Below are positions 1-8,673 of a DNA stretch of 61,817 nt, one piece after another. Every line of letters begins with the position of its first letter. The first letter of the stretch is position 1. The stretch comes from Bog-756 sp049517675 (lineage in GTDB: Bacteria; Actinomycetota; Acidimicrobiia; Acidimicrobiales; RAAP-2). The stretch is taken from the NCBI GenBank assembly GCA_049517675.1, contig JBEKRV010000017.1, positions 1 through 61,817 of the forward strand. Reading direction: 5' to 3'. Position numbers and translations under genes: made by a program. The notes under the pieces were generated by a model, which was not told where the DNA came from, searched no databases, and saw only the letters and a list, made by a program, of their open reading frames with translations.

Positions 1-759
1 GATGAGGGCGGACACCGGGGTGGGGCCCTCCATGGCGTCCGCCAGCCACGGGAAGAGCGGGATCTGGGCCGACTTGCCCATGACCCCCACCAGCAGCAGC
101 AGGCAGATCGCCGTGATGTCGGCCGAGCCGATCTCGCCCAGGTTGGCGAAGATGGTCGTGTAGTCGAGGGAGTGGACCTTGTCGAAGACCAGGAAGATGG
201 CCAGGAGGAAGCCGACGTCGCCGATCCGGTTGTAGACGAACGCCTTCTTCCCGGCACTGGCCGCCGAGTCCCTGGTGAACCAGAAGGACACCAGCCAGTA
301 CGAGCAGGTGCCGACTCCCTCCCACCCGACGAAGGTGACCAGCAGGTTGCTCCCCAACACCAGGATGAGCATCGAGGCCACGAAGAGGTTCATGTAGAGG
401 AAGAACTTCGGATAGTCCTTGTCGCCCTTCATGTACCCGATCGAGTAGAGGTGGATCAGGGCGCTGATGCCGGTGATGAACAGCACCATGGTCATCGACA
501 GCGGGTCGACGTAGAGCCCGACATGGACCTGCAGCCGGTCGACGGGGATCCAGGTCCACAGGTTCTGGCTGAACGAGCGCACCGGTGCCTGCACGCCGAG
601 CAGGGACAGGTAGACGCCGAACGAGACGACGAACGATGCGCCGATGAAGAAGGTGGCCACCGCCCCCGCCGCCGGGTCGCCCAGGCGTCGCCCCGCCACC
701 AGTTGGACGGCGAAGCCGACCAGGGGCAACAGGATGATCAGGTAGGTCAGGTGGAGCAT
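1..759 (-). CDS. nuoL: NADH-quinone oxidoreductase subunit L (partial, N-terminal 253 codons)
   Basis: Antiporter-like membrane subunit of respiratory complex I that contributes to proton pumping. The reading frame from the ATG at 759 gives a hydrophobic start (MLHLTYLIILLPLVGF) and then family landmarks: YVDPLSMTMVLFITGISALIHLYSIGYM, the VGWEGVGTCSYWLVSFW segment with its conserved Glu, and KSAQIPLFPWLADAMEGPTPVSALI at the window edge. The C-terminal half lies outside the window. It starts 7 bp after the nuoK stop and is the last nuo gene visible; nuoM and nuoN would be expected further left. Confidence 0.95.
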   Translation of the reverse strand, partial: MLHLTYLIILLPLVGFAVQLVAGRRLGDPAAGAVATFFIGASFVVSFGVYLSLLGVQAPVRSFSQNLWTWIPVDRLQVHVGLYVDPLSMTMVLFITGISALIHLYSIGYMKGDKDYPKFFLYMNLFVASMLILVLGSNLLVTFVGWEGVGTCSYWLVSFWFTRDSAASAGKKAFVYNRIGDVGFLLAIFLVFDKVHSLDYTTIFANLGEIGSADITAICLLLLVGVMGKSAQIPLFPWLADAMEGPTPVSALI

Positions 760-766
760 CGTCCGC

Positions 767-1072
767 TCAGCCCTTCATCAGGTGGAGGTCGTCGGCATTG
801 GCGCTCGCCCGCCGCCTGAAGATGGCGACCACGATGCCGAGGCCGACCACGACCTCGGCTGCGGCGACCACCAGGACGAAGAACACCAGCACCTGCCCGC
901 CGATGTCGTGGAGGGTGCGGGCGAAGGTCACGAAGGCCAGGTTGGAGGCGTTGAGCATGAGCTCCACGCACATGAACATGATCAGCACGTTGCGGCGCAC
1001 CAGCACCCCGAGGGCGCCGATGGCGAACACGACCGCGCTGAGCGACAGGTACCAGTCGGGGTTGATGCTCAC
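767..1072 (-). CDS. nuoK: NADH-quinone oxidoreductase subunit K
   Basis: Small membrane subunit of complex I, 101 aa, the usual family length, with three hydrophobic helices. The two membrane glutamates expected for proton translocation are visible as E37 (in MCVELMLNASN) and E73 (in AAAEVVVGLGI), matching E36 and E72 of the E. coli protein. The GTG start at 1072 overlaps the nuoJ TGA in a GTGA quartet, so translation is probably coupled. The C-terminus is a short polar tail ending DDLHLMKG. Confidence 0.96.
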   Translation of the reverse strand: MSINPDWYLSLSAVVFAIGALGVLVRRNVLIMFMCVELMLNASNLAFVTFARTLHDIGGQVLVFFVLVVAAAEVVVGLGIVVAIFRRRASANADDLHLMKG

Positions 1073-1827
1073 GCGTCCACCTCCGCGCCCCCGGGGCCGG
1101 GCTGCACGGCGACATCCCCACCGTCGTCGTGGGCCGGGGACACCTCCGGCGTGGCGGTGTCGGAAACGACCGCCGCACCGCTGCCCGCAGGGTCCCCACC
1201 GGCGGTGCCGCCGTCGACGACGATGTCGCCGAAGGCGTCCGCGTCCGCGCCCTGGGCCGTGGACGCCGGCGGGCGGCGGGCCAGGACGACGGCCCCGACC
1301 ACGGCGATGATCAGCAGTGCCGAGGTGGCCTCGAAGGGGAACAGGTAGGTCGTGTACAGCGACTTGCCGATCAGGTTCACGTTGGGGGCCCCGGCGTCGG
1401 AGCCGGCCACACCGGGCTGTCCGGTCGTCCACTTGGAGACCTGGCCGAGCAGGAGCAGTCCGGTCGTCCCGAGGACCACCAGACCGACGGCCAGCGGCCG
1501 CTGTCCCCGGAGGGGCTCCGCCGCGACGTCCTCCTCGCGGTCGACGCCGAGGAACATGATGACGAAGAGGAAGAGCACCACGATCGCCCCCGCGTACACG
1601 ATCACCTGGACCGCGGCGAGGAAGCTGGCCTGCTGCAGGACGAACATCACGGCCACGCCGAACAGGGTCATGACCAGCATCAGGGCCGAGTGGACCGGGT
1701 TGCGGGCGACGACCACGCCGATCGCCCCGGCGATGATGATGGCGGCGGCCACGGCGAACACCCCCACGTCGGGGATGGTCGGTCGGGCGGTGGCCGCCAG
1801 GAGCGTACCGAGGGCTGCGGCCGTCAC
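1069..1827 (-). CDS. nuoJ: NADH-quinone oxidoreductase subunit J
   Basis: Membrane subunit J of complex I, 252 aa. Five hydrophobic segments lie in the first 165 residues; the stretch VVARNPVHSALMLVMTLFGVAVMFVLQQASFLAAVQVIVYAGAIVVLFLFVIMFLG is the typical family core, split here by short loops. A polar, Ala/Gly/Asp-rich C-terminal tail of about 60 residues (from roughly residue 190) is longer than in E. coli and probably cytoplasmic. The start is GTG at 1827, overlapping the nuoI stop (GTGA). Confidence 0.95.
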   Translation of the reverse strand: MTAAALGTLLAATARPTIPDVGVFAVAAAIIIAGAIGVVVARNPVHSALMLVMTLFGVAVMFVLQQASFLAAVQVIVYAGAIVVLFLFVIMFLGVDREEDVAAEPLRGQRPLAVGLVVLGTTGLLLLGQVSKWTTGQPGVAGSDAGAPNVNLIGKSLYTTYLFPFEATSALLIIAVVGAVVLARRPPASTAQGADADAFGDIVVDGGTAGGDPAGSGAAVVSDTATPEVSPAHDDGGDVAVQPGPGGAEVDA

Positions 1828-2714
1828 GTGGGCTCACCCTCGCCGGGGGCCGGGGCCGGGGCCGGGGCCGGCGACGTGTCCCGCTCGGTGTTGCCGGCAC
1901 GCAGGGCCTCGGCGTACGCGGCATCAGCCTCGACCCGGTGCTTCCTGCCGAAGCCCGGGGCGAACCGCTCCGCCTTCTCGAGGGCCCGGCCGATGGCGCC
2001 GCGTGGGCCGCGCTTGTCCGCCGGCATGTCGGCCGGGACGAGGTGGCGCAGCAGGGTGTCCCGCAGCGGCATGCTCCCGGTGGTGGCGTCGTCCCGGTTG
2101 CCGCTCTGGCCCGCCTCCGGGGCCCGCACGCCGAAACCGAGCTCGCCGGACCACTGCACCTGCCCCTCGAACGCGGCCGCGCCGGCCGGGGAGGTGGCCC
2201 GCATCCAGCCGGAGGTGTGCAGGTCGTCGCCCTCACGCCAGTCCTCCCACGGCAGGTGCTTCGGCTTGCCGTCGTCGTCCACCAGCAGCTCGTCCTTGGT
2301 GTAGATGGCGTCACCCCGGTTGGTGAAGGAGAACTCCATCAGCTTCGACTCGGTGATGGCCTCGGTCGGGCACGCCTCCACGCACATGTCGCAGTGGATG
2401 CAGCGCAGGAAGTTGATCTCGTAGACGTACCCGTAGCGCTCGCCCGGCGAGACCGGATGGTCCGGCGGGTTGTCGAGGCCGCGGACGTAGATGCAGTCGG
2501 CCGGGCACACGCCGGCGCACAGCTCGCACCCGATGCACTTCTCCATGCCGTCCTCGTACCGGTTGAGGACGTGGCGACCGTGCTGGCGGGGCTGCTTCGG
2601 ACGCTTCTCCTCGGGGTACTGCCGGGTCACCGGGGGGCGCCCGAGGTGCTCGAGGGTCAGCTTGAACCCGCCCAGGAAGTTCTGGCGGCCCTGCGGTGGC
2701 TCGGGGATCGCCAT
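1824..2714 (-). CDS. nuoI: NADH-quinone oxidoreductase subunit I (2x[4Fe-4S] ferredoxin)
   Basis: Electron-transfer subunit of complex I joining the peripheral arm to the quinone site. Two 4Fe-4S motifs are clear: CIGCELCAGVCPADC (about residues 60-74) and CIHCDMCVEACPTEA (about 100-114). The protein is 296 aa against roughly 160-200 for many family members. The extra length is a C-terminal extension ending in an Ala-Pro repeat (PAPAPAPAP), encoded by a tandem GGGGCC microsatellite. The ATG at 2714 shares one base with the nuoH stop (TGATG); much longer in-frame upstream sequence exists but overlaps nuoH and is not coding here. Confidence 0.96.
   Translation of the reverse strand: MAIPEPPQGRQNFLGGFKLTLEHLGRPPVTRQYPEEKRPKQPRQHGRHVLNRYEDGMEKCIGCELCAGVCPADCIYVRGLDNPPDHPVSPGERYGYVYEINFLRCIHCDMCVEACPTEAITESKLMEFSFTNRGDAIYTKDELLVDDDGKPKHLPWEDWREGDDLHTSGWMRATSPAGAAAFEGQVQWSGELGFGVRAPEAGQSGNRDDATTGSMPLRDTLLRHLVPADMPADKRGPRGAIGRALEKAERFAPGFGRKHRVEADAAYAEALRAGNTERDTSPAPAPAPAPGEGEPT
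1843..1871. repeat. GGGGCC hexanucleotide tandem repeat inside nuoI
   Basis: About four head-to-tail copies of the hexamer ggggcc encode the Ala-Pro tail of NuoI. Because the unit is six bases, a gain or loss of copies would lengthen or shorten the tail by two residues without shifting the frame. Confidence 0.85.
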
Positions 2715-3976
2715 CAGCGGTCGCCTCCTTCGGTGGTGGTGGCAGGGGGCGCCGGCTGCTCGGCCCGGGTCCAGAGCCGGATCCCGACCTGGGGCACGAC
2801 GGCCCGGGTCGACTCGCGCTCGGCACCGATGGCGAACGCCCGGGTGAGGAGCACGCCGGCCACCACCACGGCGGCGGCCATACCGACCCCCCACCAGCCG
2901 TCGACGACGAATCCGGCGACGACGAGGAGCCAGCCGAGCGACAGCGGGATCAGCCGCTTCCAGCCGAGGTCCATGAGCTGGTCGTAGCGCATGCGGGGCA
3001 GCGCGGCACGCAGCCACACGAAGACGAACAGGAACACGATGGTCTTGCCGAGGAACCACAGGATCGGCCAGATCCAGCGGATGTGGGGGATGTGGGGCAC
3101 CGGTCCGTCGGGTCCACCGAAGAACAGGGTCACCGTGATGGCCGACATGGTGATCGTGTTCATGAACTCGGCCAGGAAGAACAGCGCGAACCGGATCGAG
3201 GAGTACTCGGTGACGAAGCCGCCCACCAGCTCCTGGTCGGCCTCGACCAGGTCGAAGGGCGGGCGGTTCGTCTCGGCCACGACCGCGGTGAAGAAGATCA
3301 CGAACGGCACGACGGCCAGGCGGATGGCGTTCCACTGCCAGAGGTGCCCGGCCTGGGCGTCGACGATGGTCCGGGTGCTGAGGGAGCCGGTGATGAGGAC
3401 GACCATCACCACGGTCATGCCCAGCGCCGCCTCGTACGAGATCATCTGGGCCGAGGCCCGGACCGAACCGAGCAGCGGGTACTTGGACCCCGACGACCAG
3501 CCGGCCAGCATGATCCCGTAGACGCCGATGGCCGACATCGCCAGGAGGAAGAGGATGCCCATGGGGGGATCGGCGAGTTGGAGCTCGAACGTGTGCCCGA
3601 AGAGGGTCACCTCGCCGCCGATGGGCACGATGGCGAAGGCCAGGAAGGCGGGGATGATGGTCAGGTAGGGGGCCAGCTTGAAGACGAAGCGGTCCGCCTT
3701 GTCCGGGATCAGGTCCTCCTTGAAGAAGAGCTTGATCCCGTCGGCCATGGTCTGGGCGATCCCGAACGGCCCGGCCCGGTTCGGACCGATGCGGCTCTGC
3801 ATGTCGGAGATGACCTTGCGCTCGAACCAGATCATCAGCATCACCGCGACCATCAGGGCGCCGAAGACGACGAGGACCTTGACCAGCACGATGAGCAGGA
3901 CGACCCAGCCGACGCCCTTGGCGTACAGCGGGTCGGTGGCGAGCAGCGGGGCGAGGAGGTGGGATCCCGGGATCAC
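2714..3976 (-). CDS. nuoH: NADH-quinone oxidoreductase subunit H
   Basis: Membrane subunit H of complex I, 420 aa, forming much of the quinone-binding cavity. Diagnostic segments are visible: FERKVISDMQSRIGPNRAGPFG, QTMADGIKLFFKED, and ETNRPPFDLVEADQELVGGF near the middle. Eight or so hydrophobic helices follow, with a polar C-terminal tail. The GTG at 3976 overlaps the nuoG TGA (GTGA). The frame is open far upstream, but that part overlaps nuoG and has no family similarity. Confidence 0.96.
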   Translation of the reverse strand: MIPGSHLLAPLLATDPLYAKGVGWVVLLIVLVKVLVVFGALMVAVMLMIWFERKVISDMQSRIGPNRAGPFGIAQTMADGIKLFFKEDLIPDKADRFVFKLAPYLTIIPAFLAFAIVPIGGEVTLFGHTFELQLADPPMGILFLLAMSAIGVYGIMLAGWSSGSKYPLLGSVRASAQMISYEAALGMTVVMVVLITGSLSTRTIVDAQAGHLWQWNAIRLAVVPFVIFFTAVVAETNRPPFDLVEADQELVGGFVTEYSSIRFALFFLAEFMNTITMSAITVTLFFGGPDGPVPHIPHIRWIWPILWFLGKTIVFLFVFVWLRAALPRMRYDQLMDLGWKRLIPLSLGWLLVVAGFVVDGWWGVGMAAAVVVAGVLLTRAFAIGAERESTRAVVPQVGIRLWTRAEQPAPPATTTEGGDR

Positions 3977-6681
3977 GGCGTCTCCATCCGCAGGTCCACC
4001 ACCGGGAAGGCCCGGTCGATCAGGTCGGCCACCGTGCCCTCGCCGAGGGGCACGTTGAAGTCGGCGGCCACCACCTTGCGGGGCAGCGACGGGTCCGGGT
4101 CGACCGGCACCACGGCCGTGGCCGTGGCCGAGCGCAGACGGACCCGGCCGCCGGCGACGACCCCGAGGTCGTCGAGATCGTGGGGGTTGGCCCGCAGGGC
4201 GCCCGCCGCGACGAGCCCGGCCAGCGACGGCACCGCCCCGACCGCCGAACCGTCGTCGTAGAGCACACGCGAGGCCACCAGTCGGACCGAGTAGCCGTCG
4301 GCCGGCGACACGTGGGGCACGCCGATCTCGACGGGACCCGACAGGACGGACGGCCGGGCCGGGCCGGAACCGTCCGCCGCTTCCCCGCTGTCGGTGATGT
4401 GGCCGGCATTCGGCGACGCCGCCAGGCCGGCCTGGAGGCCGGTCCCCTGGCGCTCGACGGACTCGACGCCGGGCACGGCGATGGGGTCGAGGGGGGCGGA
4501 GCGTCGGGAGAGCGCCACCGGGTCGGCCCGCAGCGGGGCGATGACCCCGTCGGCCGCACCGCGGGCGTCGAGCACGGCCCGGGTGATCCCGCGGTAGGCC
4601 ACGGCCACCCGCTCGATCTCGTCCCAGACCGCGCCCACCGAGTCGTACCCGAGGTCGTGGCCGAGGTGCACGGCGAGCTCGCCGGCGATCATCCAGTCCG
4701 GCCAGGCCTGACCGGGGGGCACGAGCTTCTGGCCCAGGCGGGAGATCCGCCCCTCGATGTTGGTGGTGGTGCCGGGTCGCTCGTGGGCCTCGGCCGCCGG
4801 GAGCACGACGTCGGCATGGTCGAGCACCGCGCCCGGGGCGGTCGCCACGGCCACCACGAAGTCGGCACGGTCCAGGGCCCGCACGGCCAGCCGCCGGTCC
4901 GGGAAGTCGGTGAGCGGGTCGGCGCCGAGCAGGAGCAGTGCGGTCACCGGGGCGCCTTCGGCCTGGTCGCCCGCGGCGGCGGCCAGGATCTCGGCCGTCC
5001 CCCGCCCGCGGGCGGCGGGGACCGCGCCCCACGCCTCCTCGAACCAGGAGCGACCCTCCTCGAGCGAGACCCGGCCGGGCAGGATGCCCGGTGCCAGGCC
5101 CATGTCGAGCGCGCCGAGCACGTTGCCGCGCCGTAGCGCGGGGAGGAACCGGGCCTCGGGGAGGGCGGCGGCCAGCCTCTGGGCGGCGTCGGCCACCAGC
5201 TCGCCGTCCTCGGCCAGCGACGGTCGCCCGACGACCACCACGACCGGGCCCTCGCCGACGAGTCGGCGGGCATCGGCCAGCGCGTCGGCGTCCGGCGCCA
5301 CCGGCGGTGCGTCGCCGGACACCAGGGCGTCGACCAGTGCGGCGGCGTCGCCCGGTCCGTAGCGGAGGGAGACCGCGGCGTGGGGGGTGAGCGAGGTGGC
5401 CTGCGGGGAGAGCTCGACGATCGACAGGTCCCCGTCCACGGCGGCGGCCCGCAGGCGGAGGAAGAGGACCGGGAGCTCCTCGCGGACGTCGCCGGTCAGG
5501 AGGATCACCGTGGACGCCGCTGCGGCCTGGTCGATGGTGGCACGGGGCAGACCGAGGACGACCTCTGCCGGCAGGCCGTCACCCAGCTGGGCGTCGACCG
5601 AGTCGGTGCCGAGCACGCCCTTGGCCACCCGGGCCCAGGCGTAGGCACCCTCGTTGGCCATGCGGGCACCACCCACCACGCCGACCGAGTCCGGTCCCCC
5701 GTCCGCGAGCGCGGCACGCAGGCCGGTGGCGACCGCCTCGAGCGCCTCGTGCCAGGACACGGCGACCAGGGTGCCGTCCTTCCTCACCATCGGCTCGGAC
5801 AGGCGGTCGTCGCTGTTGACGGCGTCGGCCGCGAACCGTCCCTTGTCGCACAGCCAGCCGCGGTTGACCGGGTCGGCGTCGATGCCGAGCAGGCGGGTGA
5901 GCCGGTTGGTCGACGACTGGACGGCGACCCGGCAGCCCACCGAGCACGTCGTGCACGTCGACTCGACCTGGTCGAGGTCCCAGGGCCGCGCCGCGAACCG
6001 GTACGGTGCCGCCGTCAACGCGCCGACCGGGCAGATCTGCACGGTGTTGCCCGAGAAGTAGGAGGAGAAGGGCAGCTCGGGGAAGATGCCCACCTGGATC
6101 TGCTCGCCGCGACCGATGAAGTCGATCTGGGCCTCGCCCGCCACCTCGTCGGCGAAACGGGTGCACCGGCTGCACTGGATGCACCGCTCCCGGTCCAACA
6201 GGACCAGCTCCGAGATGGGGATCGGCTTCTCGAAGTGGCGCTTCTCCTCGACGAAGCGCGTCTCGCCCGGGCCGTAGGCCAGGGTCTGGTCCTGGAGGGG
6301 GCACTCGCCGCCCTTGTCGCACACCGGGCAGTCGAGCGGGTGGTTGATGAGGAGGAACTCGAGGACGCCGTCCTGGGCCTTGGTCACCTTGTCGGAGTCG
6401 GTCACGACCTCCATGCCGGGAGCGGGCTCGATGAAGCAGCTGGGCATCAGCGTGGCGCCCCGCGGCCCGCTGACCTCCACCAGGCACATCCGGCACACGC
6501 CGACCGGCTTCATGCGGGGGTGGTAGCAGAACCGGGGGATGAACGTGCCGGCCCGCTCGGCGGCGGCGATGAGCATCTCGCCCTTGCGGGCGCGGACGGT
6601 CCGCCCGTCGAGCGTGAACTCGACCTCCTCGACGGGTGGCCCCCCGCCGGCGTCGGCGACCGGGACGGTCGGGTCACTCAT
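3973..6681 (-). CDS. nuoG: NADH-quinone oxidoreductase subunit G
   Basis: Large iron-sulfur subunit of complex I, about 902 aa. The N-terminal 2Fe-2S domain carries FCYHPRMKPVGVCRMC. It is followed by the HPLDCPVCDKGGECPLQD and CIQCSRC cluster ligands, then CTTCSVGC, an extra 4Fe-4S motif opening the molybdopterin-oxidoreductase-like domain. The remaining 600 residues match that inactive bis-MGD fold. I chose the ATG at 6681 (8-bp overlap with nuoF); a GTG at 6693 would add four residues and cannot be excluded. Confidence 0.94.
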   Translation of the reverse strand: MSDPTVPVADAGGGPPVEEVEFTLDGRTVRARKGEMLIAAAERAGTFIPRFCYHPRMKPVGVCRMCLVEVSGPRGATLMPSCFIEPAPGMEVVTDSDKVTKAQDGVLEFLLINHPLDCPVCDKGGECPLQDQTLAYGPGETRFVEEKRHFEKPIPISELVLLDRERCIQCSRCTRFADEVAGEAQIDFIGRGEQIQVGIFPELPFSSYFSGNTVQICPVGALTAAPYRFAARPWDLDQVESTCTTCSVGCRVAVQSSTNRLTRLLGIDADPVNRGWLCDKGRFAADAVNSDDRLSEPMVRKDGTLVAVSWHEALEAVATGLRAALADGGPDSVGVVGGARMANEGAYAWARVAKGVLGTDSVDAQLGDGLPAEVVLGLPRATIDQAAAASTVILLTGDVREELPVLFLRLRAAAVDGDLSIVELSPQATSLTPHAAVSLRYGPGDAAALVDALVSGDAPPVAPDADALADARRLVGEGPVVVVVGRPSLAEDGELVADAAQRLAAALPEARFLPALRRGNVLGALDMGLAPGILPGRVSLEEGRSWFEEAWGAVPAARGRGTAEILAAAAGDQAEGAPVTALLLLGADPLTDFPDRRLAVRALDRADFVVAVATAPGAVLDHADVVLPAAEAHERPGTTTNIEGRISRLGQKLVPPGQAWPDWMIAGELAVHLGHDLGYDSVGAVWDEIERVAVAYRGITRAVLDARGAADGVIAPLRADPVALSRRSAPLDPIAVPGVESVERQGTGLQAGLAASPNAGHITDSGEAADGSGPARPSVLSGPVEIGVPHVSPADGYSVRLVASRVLYDDGSAVGAVPSLAGLVAAGALRANPHDLDDLGVVAGGRVRLRSATATAVVPVDPDPSLPRKVVAADFNVPLGEGTVADLIDRAFPVVDLRMETP

Positions 6682-7978
6682 AGGGGCATCCACCGTCCTT
6701 GATGTGGACCAGGAACTCGTCCCGGAACATGGTGATGGCCGAGCTGATCGACGACGGGATGGACGGACCGAGCACGCAGATCGTGGTCTGCTGCGGCGGC
6801 CACGTCAGGCCGGGGGCGATGTTGTCGCAGGCGTCGAGCAGCAGGTCGAGGTCCTCCTCGCGACCATTGCCGGTCTCGATGCGCTCCATGATCCGCTCGA
6901 GCCATCCCGAACCCTCGCGGCACGGGGTGCACTGACCGCAGGACTCCCGGGAGAAGAACTTGGTGATCCGCCAGGCCGCCCGCACCGCACACGTGTGGTC
7001 GTCCATCACCACGACCGACCCGGACCCGAGCATGGAGCCGGCCTCGGCCACCTCGTCCTGGCCCAGCGGGAGGTCGATCCGGTCGGGCCCGAACCAGGGG
7101 GCGGACACACCGCCGGGGATGAAGGCCTTGAGCCCGCGCCCGTGGGGGATGCCGCCGCCCAGCACCGGCGCGTTGATCAGGTCGTCGAAGGTGGTGGTGA
7201 CCATCTCGAGCTCGTAGACGCCCGGGTTCTTGACGTGGCCGGCCAGGGCGAACAGCCGGGTCCCGGTCGAGCGCCCGCCACCCAGGGCGGCGAACGCGGC
7301 ACCACCGTTCAGCATGATCCACGGGAGGTTGGACATGGTCTCGACGTTGTTGACCACGGTCGGCTCGCCGTAGAGGCCGATGGCCGCCGGGAAGAACGGC
7401 GGCTTGATCCGGGGGAAGCCCCGCTTCCCCTCGAGCGACTCGAGGAGGGCGGTCTCCTCGCCGCAGATGTAGGCACCGGCACCGGGGTGGACGACGACGT
7501 CCACCGAGAAGCCCGAGCCGAAGATGTCCCGGCCCACCGCACCGTGGGCGTAGGCGTCGTTGAGCGCCGCCTGCACCCGCTCGAGGCCGAGGGCGAACTC
7601 GCCGCGCACGAAGATGAAGACCCGGGTGACCTGCAGCGCGTAGGCGGCGATGACCACGCCCTCGATCAGCTGGTGCGGGTCCCGCTCGACCAGCAGGTGG
7701 TCCTTGAACGTGGCCGGCTCCGACTCGTCGCCGTTCACCACCAGGTAGGTGACCGGGCTCTTGCGCAGCATCGACCACTTGCGGCCGGCCGGGAACCCGG
7801 CGCCGCCCCGGCCGAGCAGGCTGGCCGCGTCGACCTCGGCGGACACCTCCTCGGGGGTCCTGGCCAGGGCCGCACGCAGCCCCTCGTACCCGCCGGTGGC
7901 CAGGTACCGCTGGAGCGTGTGCGAGTCGTCGTGGCCGATCCGTGAGGTCACGATCTTCGGCGGGTCGGTGATGGCCAT
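6674..7978 (-). CDS. nuoF: NADH-quinone oxidoreductase subunit F (NADH/FMN-binding)
   Basis: NADH-oxidising flavoprotein of complex I, 434 aa, normal length. Visible landmarks: the NADH/FMN glycine-rich stretch LLGRGGAGFPAGRKW (about 55-70), VVNGDESEPATFKDH for FMN, GAGAYICGEETALLESLEG, and the 4Fe-4S motif ESCGQCTPCREG near residue 350. The ATG at 7978 overlaps the nuoE stop (TGATG). NuoE, F and G form the NADH dehydrogenase module. Confidence 0.97.
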   Translation of the reverse strand: MAITDPPKIVTSRIGHDDSHTLQRYLATGGYEGLRAALARTPEEVSAEVDAASLLGRGGAGFPAGRKWSMLRKSPVTYLVVNGDESEPATFKDHLLVERDPHQLIEGVVIAAYALQVTRVFIFVRGEFALGLERVQAALNDAYAHGAVGRDIFGSGFSVDVVVHPGAGAYICGEETALLESLEGKRGFPRIKPPFFPAAIGLYGEPTVVNNVETMSNLPWIMLNGGAAFAALGGGRSTGTRLFALAGHVKNPGVYELEMVTTTFDDLINAPVLGGGIPHGRGLKAFIPGGVSAPWFGPDRIDLPLGQDEVAEAGSMLGSGSVVVMDDHTCAVRAAWRITKFFSRESCGQCTPCREGSGWLERIMERIETGNGREEDLDLLLDACDNIAPGLTWPPQQTTICVLGPSIPSSISSAITMFRDEFLVHIKDGGCPYE

Positions 7979-8673
7979 CAGGCACCTCCCCCTTGGGCCG
8001 GCTCCTCGGCCGCGTCGCGCCGGGCGCGGGCCTCGGCAGCGGCCTTCCGCTCCTCGGCCAGCGCCTCGGGCCCGACCTCGAGCCCGTTGGACCGCCGCAC
8101 CCGGATGAGCGTGCCGTGCGGCGGGATGTCGGCGTCGCGGGCGCCCGAGCGGAGCTCCCCGACCAGCCGGTCGAACGACTCGGGGGTCTGCGCGCCGACG
8201 TAGCGGTGGTTGACCTGGACGCACGGGGCCCGGTCGCAGTCGGCCAGGCACTCGGCCTCCTCGAGGGTGACGGTCCCGTCCGGGGTGGTGCCTCCGGCGC
8301 CGATGCCCAGCGAGTCCTCGGCGTGCTCGAGCAGCTCGGCGGCCCCGCCCAGCAGGCAGGCGATGTTGGTGCACACGGCCACCACGTACCGCCCCACCGG
8401 TTCGGTGTGGAGCATGTCGTAGAAGGACGCCGTGCCGTACACCTCGCCCGGGGTCACGCCGACCAGCCCGGCGATGTCGACCATGGCCTCGGGCGTCAGC
8501 CAACCGTCCTGCTCCTGGGCCAGGTGGCAGAGCGGGATCAACGCGGAGCGGGGCTCGGGGTAGAGCGCGATCAGTTGGCGTGCCCGTGCCACCAGGTCGG
8601 CCGAGAGGTGGACCGGCGCGGCCGGCGCCAGAGCGGCGCGGCGGGGCGGGGCGATCGGCGTGGGCTCGGTCAC
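7978..8673 (-). CDS. nuoE: NADH-quinone oxidoreductase subunit E (thioredoxin-like 2Fe-2S)
   Basis: 2Fe-2S subunit of the NADH module, 231 aa. The thioredoxin-fold cluster ligands are seen as CTNIAC (about residue 100) and CLADC (about 145). An N-terminal helical domain precedes them (LIPLCHLAQEQDGWL is typical). The C-terminal 60 residues form a charged extension (AEERKAAAEARARRDAAEE) not needed in shorter homologues. The start is GTG at 8673, overlapping the nuoD stop. Confidence 0.95.
   Translation of the reverse strand: MTEPTPIAPPRRAALAPAAPVHLSADLVARARQLIALYPEPRSALIPLCHLAQEQDGWLTPEAMVDIAGLVGVTPGEVYGTASFYDMLHTEPVGRYVVAVCTNIACLLGGAAELLEHAEDSLGIGAGGTTPDGTVTLEEAECLADCDRAPCVQVNHRYVGAQTPESFDRLVGELRSGARDADIPPHGTLIRVRRSNGLEVGPEALAEERKAAAEARARRDAAEEPAQGGGA

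Noticed and set aside
767..2314. Long minus-strand open frame of over 500 codons across nuoK, nuoJ and nuoI
   Set aside because: It is open because of high GC; only the final 101 codons (nuoK) are real. Similar long shadow frames across nuo and hem genes were discarded.
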